Source of the DNA: Pyrocephalus nanus | Taxonomy: Eukaryota; Chordata; Aves; Passeriformes; Tyrannidae | DNA: 64,000 nt | Direction: 5' to 3' | Assembly (NCBI GenBank): GCA_038380795.1 | Contig: CM076260.1 | Location: 33,514,634 to 33,578,633 of the forward strand | Shown: one piece after another, positions 44,093-57,944 of the stretch | Layout of the letters: every line of letters starts with the position of its first letter | Position numbering within the stretch: the stretch's first letter is position 1 | Translations under genes and position numbers: made by a program | Notes under the pieces: generated by a model | Databases searched by the model: none | What the model saw: the letters and a program-made list of their open reading frames with translations, nothing else | Told to the model about the DNA's origin: nothing

Positions 44093-47000
44093 GTAAACCA
44101 CCACATTTATTCTTTACATAGTAATTCCTACAGATAAGTGTAAAGGATTTTGTATATTCTCAAGAATTGGAGATTTTACAACCTAACCCATAGCTTCCTT
44201 ATGACAATATTAACTGTTTATCAACCTGAATGAGTTTCAGGGGCTTAGTGTGAGATCCTGAAAGCCACCTCCAATTAAGGTTTTGCAGAACATAAAATTT
44301 TCTGTCTCTGCATAAAGTGAAACAAACCATACCATTTGCTCACTTTTCTTATATAGTCAGTGGGAGATATAATTTCCTCCAAAGGTGATCTGCGGAATTT
44401 AACAAACATCATAGGAAGGCACTAACAAAAGCAGAACTTGTGAGTTCTAAGCTCTTTGCTCCTCCCTCCCTCCCTTTGCATTTCTTTCTCATTGACAAAT
44501 GCAACAAGTGAACTTTAAAATCTGTAGCAATAACCACAATAAAACACAAAAAGAGTTTGCTATTATTGTAGCAGGATGTGAATTTGTTCAATGAACACTT
44601 GAGCAGAGAGAACAGAAAGATCTTGATGTGACTGATATTAGGGGATGTTATTCCAGGTATTTAGAAGGATAACAGGTGACTCTCTAATCCAATGTGGGAT
44701 ATTATTTATTTTTATACTTGAAATCTAACCTTTTTATTAAAATTGGAATTAGGTAACTCGTATGACTGAAGCTCACACTGATAATATTGTATTGACTAGC
44801 AGGATATCTAGGATACTGCAACTTTGCAACTTAAGCTCATTGCAGTTCAAACCATTAAAGGCAAGTGCTAAAATCCAAACTAGTTTCCACATTTTAAATA
44901 AGTATTTTTATAAATATTGCAAAATAAAAAAATGAGTTAATGGTATTTTTTCAGTATTTACTATTTAATTATTTATCAACCACAGAAAGTACCATGCCTT
45001 TTTGCATATCTCAAAACTTAAAAGGTTATATAACTGACCTTTCATTAATCTGCTTATGTTGCACCCTCTTGCTGAAGTACATTGTTTTGTCTACATTTGC
45101 CTCATTCCAGCAGATGATAATGTAAGATAAAACTGCTGGTTATATGAGAATTCTGTTTGTAAAATTTCTGCTAAATAGAGCAACTGTTTTAGAGGTCAAG
45201 ATGGAAGAAAGATCTATTTGTACTTTTTTATTTATCACTCTCTTAGAGCTACTTTCATGTATGAGCAATAATGTATGCAAATAGGAAGTGAAAAATAAAT
45301 ACAAGATACTTAGGATTGCGTAGTAGGGCTCTACACTAAAATCTAAATTAAACAATTCCTTAATTTGTTCTGTTCTCTGCAGATGTTCCCATTGATGTAA
45401 ATATGATGGCTGGAAGCATAAAAGACTACATGAAGCAACCAAGTGAACTAGTCTGATGCTAACCTAACTGGTTCTGGAGATAAGGAGGTCCATGGGAAGA
45501 CCACGTGCTTCAGATGTTCAGAATTGTGGGTCTGGAGTTATAGGAAATACAGGCATACAGAATACAGAAAATACAGATGCCCTGTGTTTACTGTATAGCC
45601 ATACAGCTGCTGTATTTTACAGTTCCCTTGAAGACTTTTAATTATCAGAACTACCTTTAAAACTTTAAAGTGTCAGTTGTTTCATCCCATGATCAGAATG
45701 AAACAGGGTTGTTCCATCTGGCTGTTACTGAAATACTTCGGAAGAATTAAGAAAAGCCCTTAGAATCAAAATGACCTACTTTTAAGCACAAAAAAATATG
45801 CAGTGCCAAAGAGAGTGAAGAAGAAATGATATCAAAAATAGCTGAGGACAAAAAAGATCACAATCAACTGAGCTGATCTTAAGAATACACATTACTAGAT
45901 AATATGCAAAGGGTTAACTGGAAAGTCACATAGTGATAATGAAGTGATATCTAAAACACTTCTCTAATACTAGGAAAAATTAAGCTACTGACATATTTTT
46001 TCTCAGTTAAACAGCTGAAGAAATTAATCACTTGGCAGTTATGTTTTTAAAGGAGAAAAATCCTTATTAAGAGAAACTTTTCTTAAAATTAGGTTTTAGA
46101 AGCCCTTAACACAAGTATTACTACACTGAAAACCTTCCTATGTAAGAGCAGTCCAGCTGGATGGATACTGTCAAGTGAAACCAAGACCTCACATGACAAC
46201 CACATGTCTGTTGCAGATTCCAAAATGCTGTAAGATAACAGCCTGTATTCATCCCACTAATCAGAATGCCCTTAAACAAAGAAACCACTGCTGCAGTATG
46301 GAGGCCGATGGTTTCTCAGGGTGCCTGGGATCCAGAACAGCTTTTTACATCTACAGCCATCAAGTATCCTCAGGCACCTTGTGTAGTCAATAGCAAAAAA
46401 TGGCCACAATTCCCCTCATCCACTTTAAATGACTTTGCTATGTCTTCCTGGAAGACCTTTTCTCCTTCACTGATGAAAAAAGAAGGCCAGACAGCTGATT
46501 CAAATGTGGGTGTGGGTCTATTGGACCAAAGAAGTCACTCTCATTATGTCAATACCATGAAACTCAAAACAATATTAAAAAGATCAAGCAGTCAAAACAG
46601 TCATTAGAAAACTGTTTAAATTTATAGTCTTTTGTGTGTGAAATCTTTACCCTTTTTCTTCCCGTTAGCACAATTTTTCTTTTTCATTACTAGTGGTGCC
46701 TTATTAGCATGTAGTGTTAAAGTACGAGGCAGTTTTCAGCTGGTGCATGTTAAATCCTTTTAGAAATAAATAAAGAATGTGAATAATATATAAAAATTAA
46801 TTATCAGTTCCTGAATGGGAAATCATACCCTCGGATATCCCAACTTAAGGGGCCTCTGGAATGAATGATTTCCAGCTGGGAGAAGGTTAGTACAGCTCCT
46901 AAGGACCTAATGTGAGATAAAATCCCATCTCACCTCAGCATGAAATACTTACAGATAAAAATAATGGCATTCCCATGTAGCCATGACATGACTGTGGAAA

Positions 47001-47367
47001 TGCCCAGGGTATCAGTCCTGAATTCTTGGTCACAACACAGAGGACTCCCCTAACTTTTTAAGTTTCTTCAAGCTTCTGGGTTCCATCCGCAGCCACTGCT
47101 TCAAACTAACAACTGGCAAATTGGCATAATCAGGCAAAACGTAAAAGAAAATAGCAAAAACCGATATTGGAAAGATGAAAAAGTACAGAGGCAAGTTAAC
47201 TTATATTAAAATTAAAGGTTTAAATCTAGAAAGACACTGATTTTTCAGCTCAGGAAATCATCCAAAGTGTTTGACCTTTTCTCATTCTCCAGCAAATTTT
47301 TGTTTCCAGGTAACTGAATATTTATTTTAGCTTTACAAATTACTTCTAATTTGTCTTTCAAACCTTC

Positions 47368-47392
<25 letters not shown>
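47368..47392. repeat. poly(T) run, 25 bases
   Basis: The longest homopolymer in the window, with no recognisable retrocopy next to it. Confidence 0.92.
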
Positions 47393-47398
<6 letters not shown>

Positions 47399-50300
47399 TA
47401 ATTAGTTTTCATTTCGGAATAAAACATCATTTCAAACTGGAAAAGAACTCAGATTATTTTCATTGAACTAAGACTTTTCCTATAACAACAATTTCTCAGA
47501 AGTGAGAAAAAGAAGTATGTTTATATATAATAATCATTTGACCAAAGACACAGTTAATTTTCTCAAGCACAAATAATAAGGATTGGACATGCTAATTTTG
47601 TTTCTTTGTTTTTCTAAGAAACACGAAGGGCATCAGTTTCTGACTATCTTGGATTATTGTGGGAAATCTGCATGAATATTTTGATTGGATACTGCCCCAA
47701 AAATGAGTGGAAGATGTTGTGATTGTTTAACCTGGGCTTGCAATTATTTTTGAAACTAAAGGTTGCTTTGCTGGTGAAACTTGGTGAAAATTTAACAATT
47801 TTGGTGACTATTTAACGAACAAAAATGGTTACTAATAGTCAATATCAATACTGCTACACGACAAGATTCCTTTTTGTTTAGACTTGAGAAGTGCTGGCTC
47901 CAAAGAAGTCTTTTTGACTGGGCATTACTTTTTAGATGCAGTTCACTTTCTAAGGCTGTTACTCAGTGTTACTGAGTAAACTTGGGAAGATACCATTTAC
48001 TGTAAATCAGGGCAGTATAGCATTTCACCTTTCCTCAAATGTATACATTCCTCAAATAATACAAGCAAATGTTGTGACTTTCCCATTTACCATTAGTCAG
48101 ACTCCTTAGTGCAAGAAGTTTCCTTTCTGATTTATTGTCCTGAGAGGGTACACCAAGGGGTCAGCACACCGCAGTGGTCATTACAATAAAATCACAGTAT
48201 TGACCTTATTAAATAAGATAAAATGATGTTAAAATGAGTGTCAAAATCAAAGTGTGTACGATTTGCTGTAATTTTCTCTCTTTATTAAGCTGGGTTCCCT
48301 TCCAGCTGCTGTCAGCAGTGGTAATAAGCTTATGTTTATAGATGTTTATGACCTTCTGGGCTGGGTTATGCAATTTTCTAATTCATTCTCTGTTCTGCTT
48401 TGTATTTCCAAACAGTTTCAATGTTCAGGATGAACTTCCAGGTTTCAGTGCTCTTACTGTTCTTGCTACCCACCTGTAGATGTTCCTGAACCTGAATATA
48501 TGGATTTGTTTCCTTAGGCAGAATTCACAGAATTCACAGAAATCTCTGACAAAATTTCTTTATCAGAGACAAAGGTAAATTTAAGTTTTTGCAGGAGATT
48601 TCCTATTTCCAGAGCCTGGAAGGTCTGGAATACTAATTTTTTCAATAATACTGAAGTGCTTTTGATTTTGTTTTCAAAAATTTGTAGATTGACGACAAAA
48701 TTGTACAGCTGTTCATCCTTCCAAAACCTCACTGATTTTGTTAGAAATGTGGATGATTAAACTAGTTTCATTGCATAAGATGACAGCTAACTAAAGCAAA
48801 TTTTCTACATACATTTACTTAAAGCTCCTCAGTCTTTCCTCAAATCATCTTGATTTACCTTTGAACCTTAGGAATGCAATTGAGAGTGATAAAAGCAAAG
48901 GTTATCTCATTAAGTGGAAGCTAAATGGATAGAAGTTTCAATGGATCTTACAGATGCAACTTGCTTAAACTTTTGCAACTTTCCTAATAAACTGAATATT
49001 TAATATTCACCTTTTCTGAATCTAGACTGATTCACTCAACCATGTTGTGTGGGAAGAGAATTCTCTGCAGCAATACATTGTCGCAGAATAACCTGTTATT
49101 GTATTACTTTCTTCTGTTCAAGAATGGTTTGTGGAAATTACCTGGCATTATAAAACAGAAGAAAATATAATAGATGAGAAAGTCCAGCAAAGGTGTCTCC
49201 ACAGAAAATCTTCCAGCTTTTAGTGTCTAGCCTGAGCAATGCGGAACTGGACTTGGCTCTTAAGCTCTCCTTACATTTTATCTCACAGAGGGATCCTCAG
49301 AAGCCTCAGAAATCAGTAAATTTCTAGGGTACACTGAGGTGAAGTGCAGAGAAAGAGGATGAGTTTTACCCACCTAACACGGAGTAACACGGCTGAGCTG
49401 GATAGGGACCCAACACAGGTCTTCTATCTGAATCCTGAACTCTGAACCCTCCTCTGGAATTCAATGCCAAAGGAAAGGGATGATTATACTGAATACCACA
49501 CAGCCTATGGTATGAACAGAGAGGAATTTGTGGAGGACAGGTTTGAACTTGTGTCTGCAATATTAGTAGGGTGCACACACTGAGCTTTGGGTCTTGTTTA
49601 CTAAATTCAGTGTTTTCAGAGTCTGGTAATTTTGCTTTGTAGTGTCTTGGGACATGGACCAAGTACAGGCTCCCACCAGCTCAAAACCCCTTTTCTGTTC
49701 CCAATGTCTGTGTAGCCTGCATGTACTTATCCACAGGAATATAGGTTTCTAAAGTGTTTAGCAATTAGGCAGCAGTTTTGAAACTGTCACTGGCACTGAA
49801 TGGAAAGACTTGGACAGAGAATAAAATGCCTAAGTCTGAGGTGGTTTGTTTGATTTATTTTTTTTACTTTATCTTCAAAACTCCTGTCACAATTCATTGC
49901 AAAAGAAGATGCTTTGTGTAAAATAACCAAACAAACTTCAAACAAACAAGCCAAGCTTAATTATCTTTCTACTTCAAGATCATCCTATAAACCTGACACA
50001 CTATTGTGAGGTTTTTTCCCCCTCTGGCTCAAAAAGACTTGACAAAAATGTAGCAAATAACAAGCTCACAAAGGTTTTGTTGTTGTCAAAGACAACATAA
50101 AACTAAGTGTGAGATAAGAATTGAACAAACAGTTGTCATTTCTTAGAGCAACTTTTGTCACAATTAGCCCAACAAAGGGGAAGAGTGAAATACAAGATCA
50201 AAGAAAATAATTGAACAGTTCTAATACATGTCAAAGTTACTGTTACAATTAAATAGAAAAAGAAAACAGCATGACAATATAATCAAAAGCACATCAGCAA

Positions 50301-51303
50301 ATCTACAGGTAGTAGTGTTATAGAACTCTTTCTACCATAAGTATCATCAGAGATGAAATTTAGGCTTCCCCACAGCTTGAGCTCAGCCTAGGATATACAT
50401 CATGAAAACATGGTGCTCACTTAAGTAAGGAAGGGAGGATCTGCAGTCACTGCTACCAAGTTGCTCTTGGATTACCAAGAATCATTTTGTATTGCACTTA
50501 CATCCACGTTTTCCGGAATGCTTGGCAATGAAATTGGTTTAGGTCTATTACTACTCCTGAAGTAAGTGAAATTTTAGTCACTAACAAACACATTGACTGA
50601 ATTTGTACTATCAGACAAGTAGTTTGTATGTGGTACCACGTCTGTATCACTGGTCTCTAGTGGATTTTAATGGGAAAAATAGCAAAAATAGGATGGCTCT
50701 TCAGCCTTAATCTATCAAAGGTTTAGTGATATCCTATCACAGAGTTTGTATCCTGACAATTCCATCTAATAGTCTAGCTTCCATCAGTTTGAGATTTCTG
50801 ATACTGAAACCATTGAACTACTGATAGACTTCACAGCATCCTACAGCAATGTTTTTCACAATTCCACTGGACTCTATGTGACCAAACAGATCTGTTTTTG
50901 AAAGTAATGTCTGATAATTTAAACAGACATCACTGGTTCTTCCATCACTGACAGAAAGAGCAAGTTTCTGTAGGATATTCAAAATAGCTCTCTCAGTCTA
51001 AGCCCTAACTTTGGTTCTAGAGTTGGATTCTTGCATAACACTGCTTTTCTTTGGTTCTTTGATTTTGAGCTTTTTCTCTTGGCTTTCCTTTTTACTAATT
51101 GAAGTTTCAGACCAAACACTGCATTCTGAATACTGCCTTTCCCCAGGGAGATCAGAAAAATGATCAGCATCATTTGTTTGGAACCTCTTGCAGTACCTTT
51201 TTGAGAATTTGGAATTTTGAAATCCATCCCCTACACTTATGGGAAGGTATATCTGTTGCTCAGTTGCAGAGCTGACAAAAGGTGAAAGAGGAAAGACAGA
51301 GGT

Positions 51304-53522
51304 AGATCATGGAATCATAAGATATGCTGAATTAGGAGGGGTTAGGGATAGGGTTAGGGATCATCAAGTTCAACCCCTGGCCCTGTGCAGAACACCCCTA
51401 CAATCACACCATGTGCTCGAAAGTGTTGTTCAAGCATTGCTAGAACTCAGGCTTGGTGCTGTGACCACTTCCCTGGGGAGCTTCAACCACCCTCTGGATA
51501 AAAAAATTTTCCCTGATATGCAACCTAAATCTCCCCTGATTTAGCTTCATGCTGTTTACTCGAGTCCTGTCACTGGTCATGAGAGTGTACAGATAGGTTC
51601 CTGCCCCTCCACTTCCCTTTGTGAAGAAGCTGTAGATTGCAATGAGCTCTCCCCTCAGTCTCCTCTTCTCCAGGTTGAACAGAACAAGTGATTTCAGCCA
51701 CTCCTCGTACAGCTTCCCCTCCAGAGCCTTCACCATCCTCATGACTCTCCTTTGGATGTTCTCTAATAGCCTGATTTCTTTTTTACGTTGTGGTGCCCAA
51801 AAGTGCACACAATATTCAAGATGAGGCCTCATCAGTGCACAGCAGAGCTGGAAAATCATCCCCTTTGACCACCTGGTGATGCTTTGCCTGATGGCCCTCA
51901 GGACAAGGTTGGCCCTCCTGGCTACCAGGGCACAGCTGACTCATATTCAACTTGCTGTTGACTCTTTCTGCTGTGCTGTTCTTGAGCCTCTCATTCCCCC
52001 TCTGTACACGTAATCAGGATTGCCTCATCCCAGGTGCAGAATCCAGCACTTGCCCTTGTTAAACTTCGTATGTTTGGTGATTGTCCAGTCCTCTAACTTG
52101 TCAAGGTCTCTCTTCAGCTCCTCCCTATTTAGTGTCATCAGCAAACTTGTTTAGCATTCCTTTGGCCTTCTAGGTTGGTAATGAAGATGTTGAAGAGAAC
52201 TGGGCCTAAGACGGAGCCCTCCAAAACCCCACTGGTGACCAGTCACCAGCCTGATGTTACTCCATTCACTATAACTCTTTGTGCCTGACCTATGAGCCAG
52301 TTGCTCAGCCATCATATAACATGGTTATCCAGCTGCGTGCTGAACATTTTTTCCAGAAGGATGTTGTAAGAGGCAGTAAAAAAAGCTTTGCTGAATGCAA
52401 AAAAATTGCATCTTCTATTTTCCTTGATCAACTAAGTGGGTTACACTGTCGTGGAAGGAAATCAGGTTTGACAAACAGGACTTTCCTCTTATGGAGCCCT
52501 GATGGCTGTGTCTGAACCGGAGGACTGCATTGTCCTCCAGGTGTTTTTCACTACTTCCTAGAATAATATTTCCATGATTTTACCTGACACTGAAATGAGA
52601 CTGACAGGACTGTAGTTTCCAGGCTCCTCCTTCTTGCCCTTCTTGAAAACTGGGACAACATTTGCCAGCTTCCAGTCAGCTGGGACCTCTCCAGATTCCC
52701 AAGACTTCTTAAAAATCATTGAGGGAGACTTTGAGATTACATCAGCTAGCTCTTTTAGGATTCTGGGATGAATCCCATCAGGCCCATGGATTTGTAGGGA
52801 TCCAGCTGGAGCAGCAGATCCTGCACAATATCAGGGTTGACTGGGAGTCTCACAGTCATGATCCTCCAGCTCAGAGCACTGAGACCCCCTTGGTCCATCA
52901 TCCGTGTTGAAGGCAGAGGCAAAGAAAGTGTTAAACACTTCTGCCTTGCCTCTGGCCCTGTTTTTGAAGTGACCATCCTCATCCTGTAATGGGCTGATGT
53001 TATTTCTAAGCTTTTGCCATTAATATATTTGGAAAAACTCTTTTTATTGCCCCCCACATTTCTGGCCAGCTTCAACTCCAATTGAGCTTTTGCTGCATGA
53101 ATTTTCTCTGAATTCTTCCCATATCACCCTGACCTTGCTTCTGCTAGGCATACACCTTCCCTTTTTGCCTTATTTCCAAGAGAATATCTCTGCTCAGCCA
53201 AGCTGGCCTTCTGTCTCACCTGCTTGACTTCTGACATTTGGGAATTGCCTGCTCCTGTGCCCTTGGGAGGTGATGTTCGAAAAGAGACCAGCACTGATGG
53301 ATCCCATCACCTGCAAGAACATTTTCCAAGGGGGTTTTACTCAGTAGTTCTCTAAGCAGCCTGAAGTCTGTTCTCCTCATGTCCAGAGCTCAGGTTTTGC
53401 TGGCATTTCTCCTCCTATTAACAAAGATTTTAAACTCGTTTGCTTTGTGGTCACGGTGGCCAAAACAACCACCAATCTCCTCTTCACTCATGAGATCCAC
53501 TGTCTTGACAAAAAGCAGATCA
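51304..53522 (-). mobile_element. CR1 LINE, 2.2 kb, endonuclease end, RT and 3' UTR
   Basis: The largest CR1 in the window. On the minus strand, from 5' (53522) to 3': the end of the endonuclease (DLISEEEIGGCFGHRDHKA at about 53440-53500, then a MRRTDFRLLRELLSKTPW segment), a linker, the RT N-terminal part (DGIHPRILKEL, SGEVPADWKLANVVPVFKKG around 52620-52700), the palm with YSPVSLISVSGKIME, and the catalytic box FADD (minus strand, 52134-52145). After that come KGKCWILHLG, MRPHLEYCVHFWAP (51780-51840), NLEKRRLRGELIAIY and RFRLHIRENFFIQRVVE (51490-51540), then the 3' UTR to the terminal GAATCAT repeats at 51304-51318. Stops and frameshifts break it into at least six frames, so it cannot be active. 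The 3' UTR contains a telomere-like TTAGGG tract at 51342-51359. Confidence 0.95.
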
Positions 53523-56500
53523 AGTCAAGATAAAACATATTTTTTCTATTTTTAGTAAGAATATTTCAGCAGCATAAAAGCGGAGCATATCATACTACAG
53601 GGAAAACAAATTTGTGCCAAATCTGAGAGCAATTTTCACATTAGACATTTTCTGATATCTAGAGGTATACAAGTTTTGGTTCTGTTTCCTCCTGGCAGAA
53701 TACTTATTCTGAAAGACAATGCCATTATTCTTGTTCCATTTCATATGGCAAACTTTTTCTTGAGCAGATGAACAAGTAAAAGAAATTAAAAATTTACTTG
53801 TATAAATGCAGTTGAAATTAGTATAAGGATGCTATGATATTACAGGCAAATACACTGGTTAAAAACAGGCATTGTGGAAAAACAAAAACAAAGGTAAGAT
53901 CTCAGCTGGTGGCACTCTGGTGACAGCAGTCTTGATGTGACTTGTTCTATTGTAGTCAGCCTTGCCCTTAGAGTTTGGAAATGGCTCGGGGAAATTATGG
54001 GATTTGTATTTAAAGCAGTTCCCTGGCCTGGTATTTGAATGTTAAGTAACATAAGTAAACACAAACATCTCCTGTATAATAAGAAATAGACACTCTACAT
54101 GAAGGTCAAGGTAAATCAATACTTCACATACATAATTTAATTCAACTTATACATAAATAAGTGTGGATATAGTTATTTGACCAGAGAATGAGCTGGGGAG
54201 TATCTTAGACTTTTTAAAACCTAGCTTTTACAGATCTGCAGATAACCATTACTGTAGGGATTTTTAAAATACCTAAGCTGCAGATGAGAACTGGGCAAAA
54301 ACACTAGCTCAGAATGTTTTACTGCTGGGTGGTTTTTTTCCTGTTTGTTTGTTTGTTTGTTTGTTTTTTTCTCCTCTTTCTTGCCAGTGGGTTTGTACTA
54401 GGACAAACTGTGGAAAAAAAGGCAGAATCAGAAAATTTGAAATGAGTTCTTATCATTCATTTAGGCAGAGTTAATAAACATTTACATTCACAAATATACA
54501 TCTGATATCAGGACAATAAACTTTGATATTTTTATTTAATTTTCATAAATGGTACCCTAAAACAGACACAAATATAAAAGCATTCACTGTTAATATACTT
54601 TAGATTATGTTATTTTCTCATAAAATCTATGGATAACAAGTATTTTGCTCATCCGCTTTTACTGGGTTTCAAAATATTGTTTTTCTACTCACCATGGATT
54701 TGGGTTGTAATCCACATAGTCCATGTAAACACTGCATTTTCTTTGCTTTTGTCGAAACCCAAAATTCAAATAAAACTTTCTGTCAAAATCACCAAGTTTC
54801 ACCTAATCTTGTGAAAAATCCAGATATTTTGCATGGTATCCATTCAAACCACAAATCAGGACAGCTTTCCTCAGTACTGTGTTTCATAATACAAAAATGC
54901 TTGTGAAGTTCAGCAAAACTTTCGAAGAACTTGGGCTGAGTTTTGGATTTTAATAGAATTAAAAACCAGATGTTTCATATGATTTGGAGTTTTGCACTGA
55001 AAACTTTGCCCAGCTCTTCTCCACAGTTAAATGAGACAACATTCACTAAGACAACAGTATTTTGTGAAGGTTTTTTTCCATTTCTTTTAACAAGGTGTAC
55101 TTTGAAGAATTTTATGAGAAAATCAATTTTTCTAAACCCCTAAAATGAAGAGTAAATGACACAGATTGACTGTTGTCATGTAATCCCAGTTTTATGACAC
55201 TGTGAATGCACAGTATGTTGCAAGGGGAATAGAAGATTACAGTGGAGATTTGTCCTGATATCCAATAGTTTGTTGAAGATTTTCTAGCCTTCTATCTAAC
55301 TCCGGACTAACCACATTCCATTTCACCTTCTTTTTTTTGTCATTCGAGTTGCTCCTTCATGCTCCTTTCAAATGTATGATTTACAAATACTGTTACCACA
55401 CTCAGCTTATGCAACTTCTTACGTGACTGCCTAAATAGAACAAAAGACAATTTTTGTGTAGCTGGCACATATTCTTTGAACATTGCTAAGGCTTTGCTAC
55501 ACCAATCATTCACAGACAATTGTTGGACTACTAACTCAAAACACCTCCCACAATACAAACTGCAACTTGCAGAATTTCTTAATGTATCTTAAGGACTGCA
55601 TTGCGTTAAAGGAAAGACTCCAGAAAATATTCTTCCGAAGGCATGTATTACACTGTTGAAGCAGAGCTCACTTTGAATGATTGTAGGGTGGAATGGGTTG
55701 AGAATTGCTCTCTTTTACATGTGGGCTAAGGTACTCTAGGTAGAAAAATGCAAACCCCACTCTCTTTCATAGGTACTTCAAAGTTTAGTTTTCACACGTT
55801 GCCAGTTATTTTTGTCCAGTTTTTGCCAGAATTTGCTAATTAGCCTCTGAAAATCTGGTTCCTACAGAAACAATCCGAAGAACAAAATTAGGGGAAAAGA
55901 AAGGGGAAAATGTGGAGGCAGCAATGTTTTAGTGATAAAACAATCATCTTAAGATCACATTCTTGATTTTGGGCACAGAAGATATAGATATACACCAGAA
56001 AAATGTCCAGAGAGGTTTTAAAATGGAATGGAAAGGCTACAAGGGGAAAGGGTGTGGGGAGAAAAAGAAAAGTTCTCTGAGATATTTCGGGAAAGTGTAA
56101 CATGACTCCTTGAAACTGGGAGTTAGATAAGACTATCTCTAAAATTATTCTAGGACAAACTTAATCTGAAAGAAACTCCTGCAGTTTGCTAATCCATACC
56201 TTTTAAGAATAAGAAGTTCAAGCATATATCTAAGAGGAAAAATACAGATAACTTGGAAAGAGAAGACAGAAGAATTTAGAAGTATTTATCAGGGGGCACA
56301 TAGCTACTTGTTTTTCAACCCAGCAAATGAGATTTAAATGACAAAATAAGTAATAAGAGTTAAAGGAACATCAGTTCTGAAACACTGCAATCAGTCTGAC
56401 ACACTTATTCCCTTTGACAACAAATTAGCATTTGCAGACTTGCACTCAAAAGCCAGACATCCTTAGGCAGGTCCAGTTTCAAATATACTGATCCTTCCAC

Positions 56501-57944
56501 TGAAAAGAGAGATAAAAATAAGAAGCTGCCCCATGGAAAAAGTAAAGGCAAAAATATTTTGTAGCATTGCTCAAGTAACTTTAACAGTTGTGAAAGGTAC
56601 ACAGCATACCCATGACCTCATAGTAAAAATATATGTTTCTTACGCTGGGCAATGGAGTTATGTAAAAAACATCTGCCAGCCTAGCTCTGTCTACCAGTCA
56701 CTTATGCCAGCTCTTAGAAGGAGGGAAAATGGAAAAAAACCAAAACAAAACCGCACACCAAAAAACAATCCCCCCCCAAAAAAACCAGTCCCTCCGAAAC
56801 CCAAGATTCAGCAGTTAATACAAGCATTTGAGGATAGAAGCCTTTCACAAAAAAATTTCACATATTGAACAAATACATAAGCTCATCTAAATGACTTTTC
56901 TGAAAAAGACTTTTTTCACCTGATCTGAAAGGAAAATAACTACTTGGCATACTTTTTAAATATGGCTTATGGCTAAATGTCCTCACAGTTAAAGACAAAC
57001 AGAAAGAAGCTTTTGGTAACAGCTGTAGCTCTTTCCAATGATGTGAGCTAGTCTTCTAAGGTTCTTTGTTTGCCTTTTTCTAAAGCTGACATTTTTAAAA
57101 TATAATCTTGAAATTCAGTCATTTCAATACTGATCATTCAACTATGAACAATATATATATAGTGTTTAGGGCAATGACTACAGGATGAAGATTTTTTTTT
57201 CAGAATAAAAGTTGTGAGGGTTTTTTTCATTTTGTTTTTACTTTGTTTGTTATCAGAAAGCAAGTTTTTATTTGTGAAAGAAGAAATAGAAAAACAAGAA
57301 TTTTTTTTGGAAAATAAAATTTTCTAAATGACTTAAATAAAGTCTTTTCAACTATACTTTATGTGATATCCTATTGTGTACTTTCTTGTTCTTACAGATT
57401 TTCCTTTTTTTCATAATGAGCTTGCTTTTTGTATGTATGTTTTTGAGTCTTTTCCCTGTAAGTTCTTAGGAATGCCTAAGCTTTAAAGGCAAGATACCAA
57501 CACCTCGGCTTCACAAGCAAGATACCAACAGGAAAAAATGAAGAATGTTGTCATTATGAAAATTTTGCTGCTGCTGAAAAATTTTAGTTCAGCAGTTGTT
57601 CAGTTGTTGTTTTAAAAAGTGATATTTTTTAAAATTTATTATTTAACAGTCATAAGGTTGATGTAAATTACTCACTCCTCTATGGATCTTATTAGTTTTA
57701 ATAAAATTTTTCAGAGAAGATGCAGGTTTTGTATTTTTAAATCTATTAGTCAATTTATGTAGGAATTTGCCAAACAATTTTTGAAAAGGGTTGGAGTGCA
57801 GACTCATAGAGATGCTGAACAAGAATTTACTTACTTTATCAGTTCAGTTGTTGTAATAGCTATTTAAAATAGTATAGATACAAACCAAACTACTGAAGCT
57901 TAATGATGGTGACAATAAGATTGAGTTTTATGGATAACAACTGG
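53523..57944. other. AT-rich non-coding sequence
   Basis: No gene or repeat family is recognised. It contains a GTTT microsatellite at 54343-54366, a C/A-rich tract at 56740-56800, and a direct repeat of GCAAGATACCAACA at 57489-57502 and 57519-57532. The open frames are short and lack domains. Confidence 0.5.
54343..54366. repeat. (GTTT)6 microsatellite
   Basis: Six perfect GTTT units followed by a T-run. A typical vertebrate microsatellite. Confidence 0.93.

Larger units (their letters stand above)
43146..51303. other. AT-rich non-coding sequence
   Basis: Eight kilobases without a recognisable gene or repeat family. It holds homopolymer runs (T24 at 43590-43613, A23 at 44070-44092, T25 at 47368-47392), a short tandem ACAGAATTC at 48524-48540, and one exon-like segment at 45383-45456, described in the findings. 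Frames at 46175-46607 and 49366-49662 are open for about 100 codons but show no domain. Confidence 0.5.
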
